Below, piece after piece: positions 15,037-24,756 of a stretch of DNA of 64,000 nucleotides (within the stretch, counting starts at the first letter, position 1; the number at the start of each line of letters is the position of its first letter). Source of the DNA: Candidatus Cryosericum terrychapinii. GTDB lineage: Bacteria > Caldisericota > Caldisericia > Cryosericales > Cryosericaceae. The notes below the pieces were generated by a model that was not told the DNA's origin, did not search any database, and saw only the letters and a program-made list of their open reading frames with translations. The position numbers and the translations under genes are program-made. The stretch covers positions 33,021 to 97,020 of the forward strand of contig NZ_QXIS01000032.1 in assembly GCF_003570925.1 (NCBI RefSeq), given 5' to 3'.

Positions 15037-18000
15037 ATGATGACGAGGCGACTGCAATGGTGTCTGAGGATCGTGGTGGCGGTGGCTCTGGTGCTGGTGT
15101 GCGGGTTGCCGGGGAAGCCCGCACGCGGCGCACTGAACCTGCCCACGATCGACGCCGCCTTTCTGGCCCGTGTCGGGTCATCGCCATCGTCACAGGACGT
15201 CATCGTCCGCATGCAAGGTCTTCCGCTGGTCGGCAGAGTCCAGGACGCGGGAGCGGAGGGGTGGCTGGACACTGCGGCCGCGCATGCATCAGAGGCAGCG
15301 ATCTCACAGGAGCAGAATGCGTTCCTGTCCTCGGTGACGGCGCAAGGTGTCACGTATACGGTCAAGCAGCGACTGAGCGTGACGTTCAACGGTCTCGCAC
15401 TGAGCCTTGCGGGGTCCGACCTCGCGGTGGTTGCGGGGACGAGCCATGTCTCGTTTGTCTACGAATCCCGGCAGGCGCAGGTCCTTGACGATGACACAAA
15501 TGCCGCCATGGGAGTAAATCAGGCGTTGTGGAACAGTACGTCGGCGAGTGGAAGGAAACTCGACGGAACCGGCACGGCCATTGGCATTATCGACACCGGT
15601 ATCGACTACACGCATCCGGACCTCGGCGGAGCAAAGTTCCCCAATGCAAAGGTGGTGGGAGGCTACGACTTCGCTGACGACGACGCGAACCCCATGGACA
15701 TACAGGGCCACGGCACACACGTCGCGGGCATCGCCGCTGCGGATGGCAAGGTGCAGGGTGTCGCGCCAAAGGCGAAGCTCTACGCCTATAAAGTCTTCAG
15801 CGACCAGGGAGGAGGAGCCGCCGATGGAGACATCATCGCTGCACTTGACCGCTCCGTGCGCGACCACTGCACAGTGGTCAATATGTCCCTGGGTACGTCC
15901 GGGGGGACGGCTGATACGCCCGAGAACGAGGCCATCAACAACGCGGTCAAGGCGGGTGTCGTGGTCGTCGCAGCGACGGGCAACTCCGGTCCGCGCAACC
16001 CTTTGACCAACTGGCCCCTGGGTTCGCCGGCGACGGCGCTCAATGTCATCGCGGTAGCCGCCTCCAACGACGGCCCCTATCCAGTAGTGGAGGTCGTGAC
16101 GCCGACCGGAACGGGACTGGACAATATCATGGGTAGTTATGCCGACATCGCTCCGGAGTTCAAGGAAGGCTCCACATATAGCATCGTGGACGCCGGGTAT
16201 GGCTCGAAGACCGATTTTGCTGCTGTGAACGTCCAGGGCAAGGTCGCACTTGTCGAACGAGGGCCCATCGGGACCGGCGGGATCTACTTCCGCGACAAGG
16301 TTCTCAATGCTCAGGCTGCGGGAGCCGCTGGTGTCATCATCTACAACCACAGCCCCGGAGTCCTTGGTATGACGCTCAAGGTGGCGGTGGGCGACGAGAG
16401 TAAGAACTACGTACCCTGCATCGGCATTACGCAGGACGCAGGATTGGACCTGAAGAAGCTCACGACGAGAGGGCTTGTCGTCCGGTTTCAAACACGGAGC
16501 AGCCTGGGGACGCTTGCAGACTTCAGTTCGATGGGCCCTACCGAGGACTTTCACTTCAAGCCGGAGGTCTCTGCCCCCGGCGTCACGGTGAACTCGACAT
16601 TTCCAGGTGGCGAGTATGCCAAGCTGGACGGCACGTCGATGGCCTCGCCTGCGGTGGCCGGAGCCGTCGCATTGATCAAGGCGGCTCATCCGGACTGGAC
16701 ACCGGAGACGGTCAAAATGGCGCTGATGAACACGTCCGATGTCCTGCGCAACTGGCAGAACGACGAGGTCATCACGTGGACACTGCAGGGAGCCGGCCGG
16801 GTCAACGTACCAGCTGCCATCGACGCTCCGGCCGTGGCCGAGATAGCCGCGTCCGACGGCACAACGACGTTCCAGACAGGCGCCGTCCTTATCGACGATG
16901 ACAGTATTGCGACCGCGACGACGATCAAGCTCCGCAGTCTTTCGGACCACAGTGTGACCTTCTCGCCTTCGTTCAATTGGACGATGGATGCGCAGGCAGG
17001 CGTGGCGGTGACCATCACTCCGTCACCCGTAATCGTCGTTCCCGGCGGAACGGCACAGGTGAGCGTGACCACGACCGTGAACCCGGCTGCCGTGGGGGAC
17101 GGGCCGCACGAGGGGATGATCACCTTGCAGTCGACCAGCGGAACTTTGCACGTGCCCTACATCTACTGGCGCGCGGGCGTTGAGGTCCCTGAACAGCTGA
17201 GCGGGATGCAGACGAGCACGGCAACCCTTGAAGCGCCCAGTGGCACGATGGACGTCCGGTTCAACATCGGGTATGGCGGCGTGCGACCTGCCGTCGAGGC
17301 AGGAGACGAGCCGCAGGGTTCCAGCTTTGCCTCGCAGGTCGTGGCAACGGTCACGGGCATAGATGGCGCGGCGACCCTTGGGACCGTGTACCGTAGGTCG
17401 CTGTTGCTCGTGGGTGACCACGAGTTTTCCTGGGACGGTCGAGACGTTCACGGCAACTTCTTCCTGACCGACGGAGACTATCTCCTGAGGACGTCGGTCG
17501 TCGAGAGCAACAACGACCCGGCCAACCTGAAGATCTCGGAGGCAGCACATCAGTCGGTGCCCATTCATATCACGGGCATGGCAGGTGTTCCCGCGCTGAG
17601 TCTGAGTATCATGGGTGGGAGTCTGCGTGAGGGCGAAGACATGACGGTCAGCCTGAGCGCCGACACGACAACGAGTATTGCAGGCATAGCGGCTGTCGTG
17701 CAATTCGAACCGTACTACCTTTCGGTGAAGTCAGTGCGGGAGGGAGACTTCCTGAACCAGGGGGGAACAACCCCGTCGAGCTTTGCCTCCACTGTTGACG
17801 CCTTGGCGGGCAGCGTTGCAGTCAAAGGCGCGACAGGGACGGCCCAGGTCCAGGGAAGCGGCAGTGTGTGTACGGTCACATTTACCGTCGTACACAGCGG
17901 TTCTACAGAACTGTGGATTGGAAACCCTCTGGCGACCAACGGCAGTGGGACGACAGAGATGATCGCCCGGTCGCTGGCCATCACGTTGCGTTCCGGAGGC

Positions 18001-18186
18001 AACGTCTGGGACATCGATGGCAACAAGCGTGTGGACCTGGCCGACATGGTCGCTCTTGCCCGCGCGTACGGCTCGAAGGCCGGGGATAAGCGGTATGACA
18101 ACATGGCAGACCTCAACGGCGATGGACGCGTCGACGACGCCGACCTGCAGATCCTGCGCCAGCACTATGGCGACGTCTACCCCTAG
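15037..18186 (+). CDS. Secreted subtilisin-like protease with cohesin-like and dockerin modules
   Basis: A 1049-residue exported S8 protease. A signal peptide occupies about residues 1-30. The catalytic triad is Asp186 (IGIIDTGIDYTHPD), His225 (GHGTHVAG) and Ser534 (DGTSMASP). A protease-associated domain is inserted between His and Ser, around residues 360-490 (GIYFRDKVLNAQAAGAAGVIIYN). An FN3-like domain follows. Residues about 845-985 resemble a cohesin, and the last 60 residues form a type I dockerin with two calcium-loop repeats (DIDGNKRVDLADMVALARAYG and DLNGDGRVDDADLQILRQHYG). The start is set by AGGAGG. The next gene begins nine bases after the stop and also has a cohesin-like domain, so the two may form a surface complex. 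Confidence 0.93.
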   Translation: MMTRRLQWCLRIVVAVALVLVCGLPGKPARGALNLPTIDAAFLARVGSSPSSQDVIVRMQGLPLVGRVQDAGAEGWLDTAAAHASEAAISQEQNAFLSSVTAQGVTYTVKQRLSVTFNGLALSLAGSDLAVVAGTSHVSFVYESRQAQVLDDDTNAAMGVNQALWNSTSASGRKLDGTGTAIGIIDTGIDYTHPDLGGAKFPNAKVVGGYDFADDDANPMDIQGHGTHVAGIAAADGKVQGVAPKAKLYAYKVFSDQGGGAADGDIIAALDRSVRDHCTVVNMSLGTSGGTADTPENEAINNAVKAGVVVVAATGNSGPRNPLTNWPLGSPATALNVIAVAASNDGPYPVVEVVTPTGTGLDNIMGSYADIAPEFKEGSTYSIVDAGYGSKTDFAAVNVQGKVALVERGPIGTGGIYFRDKVLNAQAAGAAGVIIYNHSPGVLGMTLKVAVGDESKNYVPCIGITQDAGLDLKKLTTRGLVVRFQTRSSLGTLADFSSMGPTEDFHFKPEVSAPGVTVNSTFPGGEYAKLDGTSMASPAVAGAVALIKAAHPDWTPETVKMALMNTSDVLRNWQNDEVITWTLQGAGRVNVPAAIDAPAVAEIAASDGTTTFQTGAVLIDDDSIATATTIKLRSLSDHSVTFSPSFNWTMDAQAGVAVTITPSPVIVVPGGTAQVSVTTTVNPAAVGDGPHEGMITLQSTSGTLHVPYIYWRAGVEVPEQLSGMQTSTATLEAPSGTMDVRFNIGYGGVRPAVEAGDEPQGSSFASQVVATVTGIDGAATLGTVYRRSLLLVGDHEFSWDGRDVHGNFFLTDGDYLLRTSVVESNNDPANLKISEAAHQSVPIHITGMAGVPALSLSIMGGSLREGEDMTVSLSADTTTSIAGIAAVVQFEPYYLSVKSVREGDFLNQGGTTPSSFASTVDALAGSVAVKGATGTAQVQGSGSVCTVTFTVVHSGSTELWIGNPLATNGSGTTEMIARSLAITLRSGGNVWDIDGNKRVDLADMVALARAYGSKAGDKRYDNMADLNGDGRVDDADLQILRQHYGDVYP

Positions 18187-18195
18187 GAGGCGGCA

Positions 18196-21100
18196 ATGAA
18201 GAAAACGATTCGCTTGCTGTGCGTGATTGCACTCCTTGGAGCGTTGTTGACGCCCGGCACGGGAACGGCGACGGGCGCTGTTGCGTTGACCGAGGTCGAC
18301 ACGATCGGCGTGATGCCCTCTGACTATGTCGGGACGTTGACCATCGAGAGTGTCAACACGGTCGAGAAGGATTATCCGTCGGCACAGGCATTCCCGTCGC
18401 AGGGCGTGGCTGTTCTGCCGAATGGGGACGTCGTCGTGTGTGACACTGGGTACGGCCGCATCCACGTTCTCTCGGCTGACCTTGTCCACAAGCGCGTCAT
18501 CGGGTCGTTGGGGAGCGGGCGCGGGCAGCTTCAGTACCCGGCCGATGTAGCTGTGGACAGTGCCGGCAACATTTATGTCGCTGACTTTTTCGGCAACAAG
18601 GTTGTCAAGTACGGCGCCGACGGCTCGGTCGTGATGGAGTTCGGCTCGGAAGGCAAGGCAGCCGGCCAGTTCGAGGGACCGGCCGGCATCGCCGTGACGC
18701 CGGACGGCAGCATCTGGGTCGCAGACCAGTTGAACGACCGCCTGGAGCAGTTCACGGCGACAGGCACCTACGTAACAACCGTGACAGGCATCTCCCGTCC
18801 CGCCGGCATGACCTCGGCGGGTCTCTTCTCCTATGTCGTTTCCAGTGGCGACAGCGCCGTTTACCGGTTGAGCGGAACGACGGCTGTGCGTGTTTTTGCG
18901 GCGCCTGGAGATGCGGAGAATCTCATCACCAGCGCTGCTGACCTCGCAGTGGACACAAAGGGCAGCATCTACGTGGCAGACCGCGGCACGGGTGAACTGA
19001 CGGTCCCAGCCGTCAAGGTCTTCTCCGGCAGCGGGCAGTACCAGCACAGTTTTGGACAGTATCCGGCCGACATGACCGACATCCAGGACGGCGAAGTGCT
19101 CAGTCCCGGCGGTGTCGCCGTTGCACCTGACGGCATGGTCTACGTCATGAACAGCGGGTTCTTCCGCGACGCGACCAATCCCTTTGGTAGCGGCTACCAC
19201 GCGAAACTTATTGAGTATGCTCCTGACGGCAGCGTGGTGGCTGTCCAGGACTATGCCATCGACCTCCGAGGTCGGCTCAACAATCCCCAGGACGTTGCAG
19301 TGGACGGCAAGGGTCAGCTGTGGGTAGCATGCAGCTCGCCCGCGGTCTCCGCAGACGGGCAGACGATCGAGTGGAACCGCGGGTACGTGGACGCCCTGGA
19401 CCGCAGCGGCAATGAGCTGTTCACTGTCATGCGTGCAGGTTCCCGTTCGATGCAGCTGGTGGAATCCGTCGCGGCAAGCGGTGCAGGACTAGTGTACGTC
19501 GCGGCGCAGGATGCCAGGGGAGGATTCATCGCTGTCTATGATGAAGCCGGCAACTATGTCAGGACTATTGCCGCCGGCAAGGTTGACGGGCCGGGCGATC
19601 TCGAGGTGGCAAGCGATGGGACGCTGTGGGCCTGCAACCAGGGCGACGCATCTGTCGTCCATCTGGCGGCTGACGGCACCGAACTGGGCCGTTTCACGAC
19701 TGCCGGTATGCCCGGCGGGCTGACCGTTCTTCCTGGCGGAGACCTGCTCGTCTGCCTCTGGGGTGAGTCTTCTGAAGTTCAGCAGGTGGTTCGCTATGGC
19801 TCCACGGGGGTCGTCATCCGGGTGTTCGGAGCAGCGGGCGGTGGTCGCGGCCCCGGCCAGATGTACTATCCTCACGATGCGATGCTGCTGCCCGACGGCC
19901 TTATCCTGGTAAGCGATGCCGAGAACGGGCGCTTCGTCGCGTTCCATCAGGACGGATCGGTGGCCTGGACGACGGCCAGGTCCTGGTATCTGCCGGGCAG
20001 GATGACGTGGTCGGCGCAGGGCACCCTCTATGTGACCGACGGCTTTCATAACGTGATCCGGGAGTTCAGCTATGGACAACCGGGGGCGTCGCAGGATGCC
20101 GGCGTGACCGTCCGGCTGGACACCGTGGAGCGCTTGGTCTCGGCTGGAACGACGACCCGCCTTGAGGTGAGTCTTCGCAACCGGGGTTCCCGGACGGACA
20201 CGTTTGCGGTCAAGTCGACGGTCCGTGCCGGGAGCACGTGGTCGAGTTCTGTCAGTCCCGCGTCGGTCACGGTATTGTCTGGAGCGACAGGAACGGTAGA
20301 AGTGACGGTCCAGGTCCCGGCGGGACTTGCGCCGGGGACAGTCGGCACCGTGGATGTCGAGGTCAGCAGCGCGCTGGACCCGGCAAGCATCACGACTGTC
20401 CATGCCGAAGTCGCAATTCGCACTGCTCCGCCCGTGGTTATTGGGGGAGTCTCAGTCGAAACATCGATGGGAGCGACAGTGGATGTGCCGCTGGACGCAC
20501 GCGACGTGGAGAATCTGTATGGAGCGGGGTGCCGTGTCACGTATGACGACAAGGCCCTGCAGTTCGTGAGTGTCGCGAAGGGCAGTCTTCTGGGAACCGA
20601 AACCCTGTTCATCGAGGATCACGGCACCGCAGGCGAAGTAACCGTCGCGTCGACACTCGAGGGCGATGCCCAGCCGGTCAGTGGAGACGGCAGTATCGCG
20701 GTCCTGACGTTCCGCGCGCTCGGGGCCGGAACGACACAGTTGGACATCGACGAGCTTCAGTTGCTGGGTGGAGACGGGGGCAAGCAGGAACTTGCAGGCA
20801 AGGCGCGTTCCATTCCCGTGCGTGTCATCGGAGAACAACCCCGGACGGTTCTTGTCCTTCATATCGGCTTGCCGACCATGAAAGCCGGCAGCTCAAACGT
20901 CGTACTGGATGCGCCGCCGGTCATTGGTGAGGGCCGCACGCTGCTCCCGATCAGGGCAGTCGTCGAATCCCTTGGCGGAACCGTTGCCTGGGATGCCACT
21001 AGTCAGACGGTGAGCATATCGCTCGACGGGACCGAACTCGAGCTCGTCATCGGGAAGTCGAGCGCATTGGTGAATAGTAAATCGATGCCCATCGACAGCA

Positions 21101-21237
21101 TGAACCCAAAGGTTGTGCCTCAGATCCTGAACAGTCGTACGATGCTCCCTCTGCGCTTCGTCGCCGAGAGCCTGGGCGCAGACGTGCAGTGGGAAGATTC
21201 GACTCAGACGATCACGATTACGTACCCCAAGCCCTGA
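18196..21237 (+). CDS. Secreted NHL-repeat protein with cohesin-like and stalk domains
   Basis: A 1013-residue exported protein. Residues 1-28 are a signal peptide. From about 60 to 640 run NHL-type propeller repeats (units such as GQLQYPADVAVDSAGNIYVADF and GQFEGPAGIAVTPDGSIWVADQ). Residues about 640-755 form a CARDB/NEW3-like beta domain, about 757-885 a cohesin-like domain (GCRVTYDDKALQFVSVAKG and GSIAVLTFRALGAG), and about 895-1013 two copper-amine-oxidase-like stalk repeats (GRTLLPIRAVVESLGGTVAW and SRTMLPLRFVAESLGADVQW). Stalk domains probably attach the protein to the envelope. It lies nine bases behind the dockerin protease with its own GGAGG, which suggests one operon and a scaffold role. 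Confidence 0.9.
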   Translation: MKKTIRLLCVIALLGALLTPGTGTATGAVALTEVDTIGVMPSDYVGTLTIESVNTVEKDYPSAQAFPSQGVAVLPNGDVVVCDTGYGRIHVLSADLVHKRVIGSLGSGRGQLQYPADVAVDSAGNIYVADFFGNKVVKYGADGSVVMEFGSEGKAAGQFEGPAGIAVTPDGSIWVADQLNDRLEQFTATGTYVTTVTGISRPAGMTSAGLFSYVVSSGDSAVYRLSGTTAVRVFAAPGDAENLITSAADLAVDTKGSIYVADRGTGELTVPAVKVFSGSGQYQHSFGQYPADMTDIQDGEVLSPGGVAVAPDGMVYVMNSGFFRDATNPFGSGYHAKLIEYAPDGSVVAVQDYAIDLRGRLNNPQDVAVDGKGQLWVACSSPAVSADGQTIEWNRGYVDALDRSGNELFTVMRAGSRSMQLVESVAASGAGLVYVAAQDARGGFIAVYDEAGNYVRTIAAGKVDGPGDLEVASDGTLWACNQGDASVVHLAADGTELGRFTTAGMPGGLTVLPGGDLLVCLWGESSEVQQVVRYGSTGVVIRVFGAAGGGRGPGQMYYPHDAMLLPDGLILVSDAENGRFVAFHQDGSVAWTTARSWYLPGRMTWSAQGTLYVTDGFHNVIREFSYGQPGASQDAGVTVRLDTVERLVSAGTTTRLEVSLRNRGSRTDTFAVKSTVRAGSTWSSSVSPASVTVLSGATGTVEVTVQVPAGLAPGTVGTVDVEVSSALDPASITTVHAEVAIRTAPPVVIGGVSVETSMGATVDVPLDARDVENLYGAGCRVTYDDKALQFVSVAKGSLLGTETLFIEDHGTAGEVTVASTLEGDAQPVSGDGSIAVLTFRALGAGTTQLDIDELQLLGGDGGKQELAGKARSIPVRVIGEQPRTVLVLHIGLPTMKAGSSNVVLDAPPVIGEGRTLLPIRAVVESLGGTVAWDATSQTVSISLDGTELELVIGKSSALVNSKSMPIDSMNPKVVPQILNSRTMLPLRFVAESLGADVQWEDSTQTITITYPKP

Positions 21238-21252
21238 GTTTCTCCGGGTTGC

Positions 21253-21294
21253 GGGCATGAAGATGCCCCCGTGAATGGGGGCATCTTCATGCCC
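21253..21294 (+). terminator. Strong hairpin terminator after the protease/NHL operon
   Basis: GGGCATGAAGATGCCCCC and its exact complement form an 18-bp stem with a six-base loop (GTGAAT), 15 bases after the stop codon. There is no clear T-run after it. Confidence 0.75.
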
Positions 21295-21508
21295 CGTCTG
21301 GTGGGGCGATGTGCATGAGTCCGCCGTCAGCGTTGTCTCGACCGGTGAATGGCGTAGACTATCACAAGGAGTCTTCCATGCTTTCGACGGCATGAGAGTG
21401 ATCCAGGTGTTCTCCCAATCGTGGCATGAACCTGATCGGCTCCAGCTGCGTGCGTATTGATTTGCTCCAGAGTAGTGGCTCTGCTTTGAAACAGGAGGTT
21501 GACGTATC

Positions 21509-24382
21509 ATGACTGGACAGACGGCAATGATATCGGCGTTTGGCGTACTGCTGCTGGTGGCTGTCGCCATCTTCATCTGGGTGCGCAGGAGCAAGTTCGG
21601 CGGCTGGGCCCTGGGGCTCAGCGTGGCGCTTATGCTCGTCGCAGTCGCGGGGCTGCTGTTCTCGGCACTGGCCGGCATCTATACGGATTTCCTGTTCTTC
21701 ACCGAGGTCAGCTACCGGCAGGTCTTCTGGACGAGGACACTGGCGAGAATCGCCGCTTATGTGGCGGGCGCCATCGTGGCCTATGCCGTGGTGTGGGCGG
21801 TTACCGGACTTCCACGCGGCCTGTTCGCGGGGATGAACGCGGACGACGCCCTTCACACCTCCCAGGTCCTCAAATGGACGCGTATCGTTATCGCCGTTGT
21901 CGCTGCGAATTTCGTCGGGCTGGGCGCAAGCGGTCTCAGTCTGCAGCTGCTGGCGGCAGTACGCCAGGTGGCCTCGACGATGTACACCGACCCCATCTTC
22001 GGTCACAGCATCAGCTTCTACTTCTTCACCTATCCTGTCATGCGAGGGCTCCTGGGCATTCTTGCGGGCATCGTCGTGGGTGGTATGGCGGTGATCGGCG
22101 CGAGTTTCCTCATGGCGAGTTCGGTGCCGGGTGACGCTGCCCTGCGCCGTGGGCTGCGCAATCGCCTGAGCTTCTTCGCAGGCATCCTGCTGCTGATCGC
22201 GGCTGTGGGAGTCTGGATCTCGATGTATGGGCTCCTGTTCCAGAGCAACGGCGTCGTGTTCGGCGTGAGCAACGTGGATCAGGTCGTCCGCATCCCGCTC
22301 ATCAAGGCGACGGCCGTGGGCGTCCTGCTGTGCGGCATCGTGTTCCTGCTGGCTTCGTTCAAGCCACGGTTGGCAAACCCGAGATTCCTCGGCTGGGTAG
22401 GCGCCATCACGCTCATCGCCTATATTCTGCTTGTGTCCGGCATCCCAGCGCTCTATCAGCGCTTTGTCGTCAAGCCCAACGAACTCTCGCGCGAGACGCC
22501 CTATCTAGCCAACAATATCACGGCGACCAACACTGCTTTCGGCTTGTCGGCGGTCAACGTGATCCCCGATCCCGGGACGCAGACGACCTTGACCGCAGGC
22601 GCAGTCATCGCCAACAAGGACGTGCTTCAGAACGTGCGGCTGTGGGACTGGCGCGCACTGGCCGACACCAATGAGCAGCTGCAGTCCATTCGTAGCTACT
22701 ATAAGTTCAACGACATCGACATCGACCGCTACATATTGAACGGGACGTCGCAGGAGGTCATGATCGCTGCGCGCGAACTGGAGCAGTCACTGCTGCCAGA
22801 CACGTCGCGCAGTTTCGTCAATGATCGCCTGGTCTACACCCATGGGTTCGGCGTGGTCGCAAATGGTGTCAGCGACTTCTCGTCCGAAGGCGCTCCCGTA
22901 TATGCGGTAAAGGACATTCCCCCCGTCAGCAGCGGTGGGTTCGTGGATATTTCCGAGCCACGCATCTACTACGGTGAAGGCACGAGCGGGTTTGCCATCG
23001 TCAAGGGTAACTCGTCGGAATTCGACTATCCGCAAGGCGATGCCAACAAGCAGTACCAGTATACGGGCAACGGCGGCATCCGCCTCTCCATGCTCAACCG
23101 CCTGGCCTTCTCCTTCGTCAACCAGAATATCAACATCCTGATATCGGGACAGATCAGCAGTGAATCACGTATCATGGTCTACCGCAATCTCCAGGAACGC
23201 ATCAAGCACATCGCGCCGTTCCTCGAGGTGGACAGTGACCCTTACATCGTCGTGGACCCCGAAGGCAAGCTCTTCTGGTTCGGCCAGGGGTATACGACGT
23301 CGCAGTACTTTCCCTACAGCGAGTACTACGACGCAGGCACAGAGTTGAGCGGCAAGGTCGTCAACTACGTTCGCAACAGTTTCATGTACACTGTGAACGC
23401 ATTCGATGGGACAACGACCTTCTACCTCATCGACAAAGCCGATCCTGTTGCGGCTACCATAGACCGCGTCTACCCGGGGTTGTTCAAGTCGCTCGACGAT
23501 GCTCCGTCATTTGTCAAGGACCACTACCGGTATCCATCCGGGCTGGGCGCGCTGCAGAGCCGCGTCTTCTCGAAGTACCACATGACGGACCCGCGTGTGT
23601 TTTATGGGCAGGAAGACCAGTGGGCGGTGGCGAAGGAACGCTACCTGGGAACAGATACGCCTATCGAGCCCTACTATATCTTCTTCAGGCTGCCAGGGTC
23701 GACGGGGCCTGTGTTCTCGCTGGTCACGCCGTTCACGCCAGTCGGCAAGGACAACCTCGTGGCGCTTATGGCAATCAGTTCCGATATCAACAGTCCTGAC
23801 CGTGTGTCGGTCATCAAGTTCAGCAAGGACCGTGTCGTGTACGGTCCGTTCCAGGTCGAGGCCCGCATTGATCAGGATACGGAGATCTCCAAGACGTTGA
23901 CGCTCTGGAATCAGCAGGGTTCGCAGGTCCTGCGGGGTAACATGCTCATCCTGCCGGTCGATGGCTCACTGCTGTATATCGAGCCCATCTATCTGCAGTC
24001 CAGCAGTTCCAAGATGCCGCAGATCAAGAAGATCGTCGCGGCCACCAAAGACAAACTGGTGTGGGGGGATAATCTGGACCAGGCTCTGAGCAGTCTGCTG
24101 GGAACTCCGGTGGACATTGGCGGGGTAGGACCTGCGACCACTGCACCTGGGCCGGTCGTAACACCCGGAACGGTCGTAACACCTGAGACTGGGACGACGG
24201 GCGGGAATGTCACGCCTGGGACGGTGACTGCCGAACAGAAGGCGCTCATCGCGGAAGCAGTCGCCACGATGACCCGGTACAAACAGTACACGGCGACGGG
24301 CGACTTCGCGAGTGCAGGGCAGGAACTCAAGGCGCTCGAGGATGTCCTGGCAAAACTGGACGCCTTGAACACGACGCCCTGA
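21509..24382 (+). CDS. UPF0182 family membrane protein
   Basis: A 957-residue protein of the usual length for UPF0182 (COG1615). Seven or so transmembrane segments fill residues about 1-310, followed by a large outer domain with the family motifs (YQRFVVKPNELSRETPYLANNI, FGVVANGVSDFSSEGAPVY, PDYPQGD-like FDYPQGD and YPSGLGALQSRVF). The C-terminal linker near residue 880 contains short repeats (GTVVTPGTVVTP). The function is not known; the family is widespread in actinobacteria and some clostridia. AGGAGG lies upstream of the ATG. It stands between two strong terminators, so it is probably a single-gene unit. Confidence 0.92.
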   Translation: MTGQTAMISAFGVLLLVAVAIFIWVRRSKFGGWALGLSVALMLVAVAGLLFSALAGIYTDFLFFTEVSYRQVFWTRTLARIAAYVAGAIVAYAVVWAVTGLPRGLFAGMNADDALHTSQVLKWTRIVIAVVAANFVGLGASGLSLQLLAAVRQVASTMYTDPIFGHSISFYFFTYPVMRGLLGILAGIVVGGMAVIGASFLMASSVPGDAALRRGLRNRLSFFAGILLLIAAVGVWISMYGLLFQSNGVVFGVSNVDQVVRIPLIKATAVGVLLCGIVFLLASFKPRLANPRFLGWVGAITLIAYILLVSGIPALYQRFVVKPNELSRETPYLANNITATNTAFGLSAVNVIPDPGTQTTLTAGAVIANKDVLQNVRLWDWRALADTNEQLQSIRSYYKFNDIDIDRYILNGTSQEVMIAARELEQSLLPDTSRSFVNDRLVYTHGFGVVANGVSDFSSEGAPVYAVKDIPPVSSGGFVDISEPRIYYGEGTSGFAIVKGNSSEFDYPQGDANKQYQYTGNGGIRLSMLNRLAFSFVNQNINILISGQISSESRIMVYRNLQERIKHIAPFLEVDSDPYIVVDPEGKLFWFGQGYTTSQYFPYSEYYDAGTELSGKVVNYVRNSFMYTVNAFDGTTTFYLIDKADPVAATIDRVYPGLFKSLDDAPSFVKDHYRYPSGLGALQSRVFSKYHMTDPRVFYGQEDQWAVAKERYLGTDTPIEPYYIFFRLPGSTGPVFSLVTPFTPVGKDNLVALMAISSDINSPDRVSVIKFSKDRVVYGPFQVEARIDQDTEISKTLTLWNQQGSQVLRGNMLILPVDGSLLYIEPIYLQSSSSKMPQIKKIVAATKDKLVWGDNLDQALSSLLGTPVDIGGVGPATTAPGPVVTPGTVVTPETGTTGGNVTPGTVTAEQKALIAEAVATMTRYKQYTATGDFASAGQELKALEDVLAKLDALNTTP

Positions 24383-24404
24383 CACCAACCCCAGAGTGTG
24401 CAGG

Positions 24405-24432
24405 CGGGCCACGGCATGCCGTGGCCCGTTTT
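24405..24432 (+). terminator. Hairpin terminator after UPF0182 gene
   Basis: CGGGCCACGG and CCGTGGCCCG pair perfectly around CATG and are followed by TTTT, a standard intrinsic terminator 22 bases after the stop codon. Confidence 0.85.
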
Positions 24433-24498
24433 GCATATACTGGACGAAAGGCACCGACTCTCCTCCAAAATTCCGGTGTCTTTGGTGGAGACCTGGAC

Positions 24499-24756
24499 AT
24501 GATGCGACAACCTGACCTACGGCGTGGAATTCCTCTGGCGTTGCGCGCTGGTACGCTGATGGGAACAGGAGCTCCTCTTTCAAAACTGCTGGTCTCCCGG
24601 ACGGACCCCGTGGCCCTTGCAGGAGCGCTATATACCGGTCCGGCGCTCATCGCCGCTCTGGCGCAGCTGCTGGGATCCGTATCCAACGGAGTCGTCTTTG
24701 TCGTGGAACGCGACGACGAGAGGCGTTCACTGGCATGGGAGGTGGTGGAGCGATGA
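24499..24756 (+). pseudogene. Truncated EamA-transporter paralogue
   Basis: An 85-codon frame whose first 50 residues (RRGIPLALRAGTLMGTGAPLSKLLVSRTDPVALAGALY) closely parallel the start of the complete EamA protein that follows (RRGIPLALGAGVLFGLSAPLSKLIVAGMDPIALAGVLY). It covers only about two of the ten membrane helices. Its stop overlaps the next ATG (ATGA), as if the rest had been deleted and the remnant kept as a leader. A small functional partner cannot be excluded. Confidence 0.6.
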
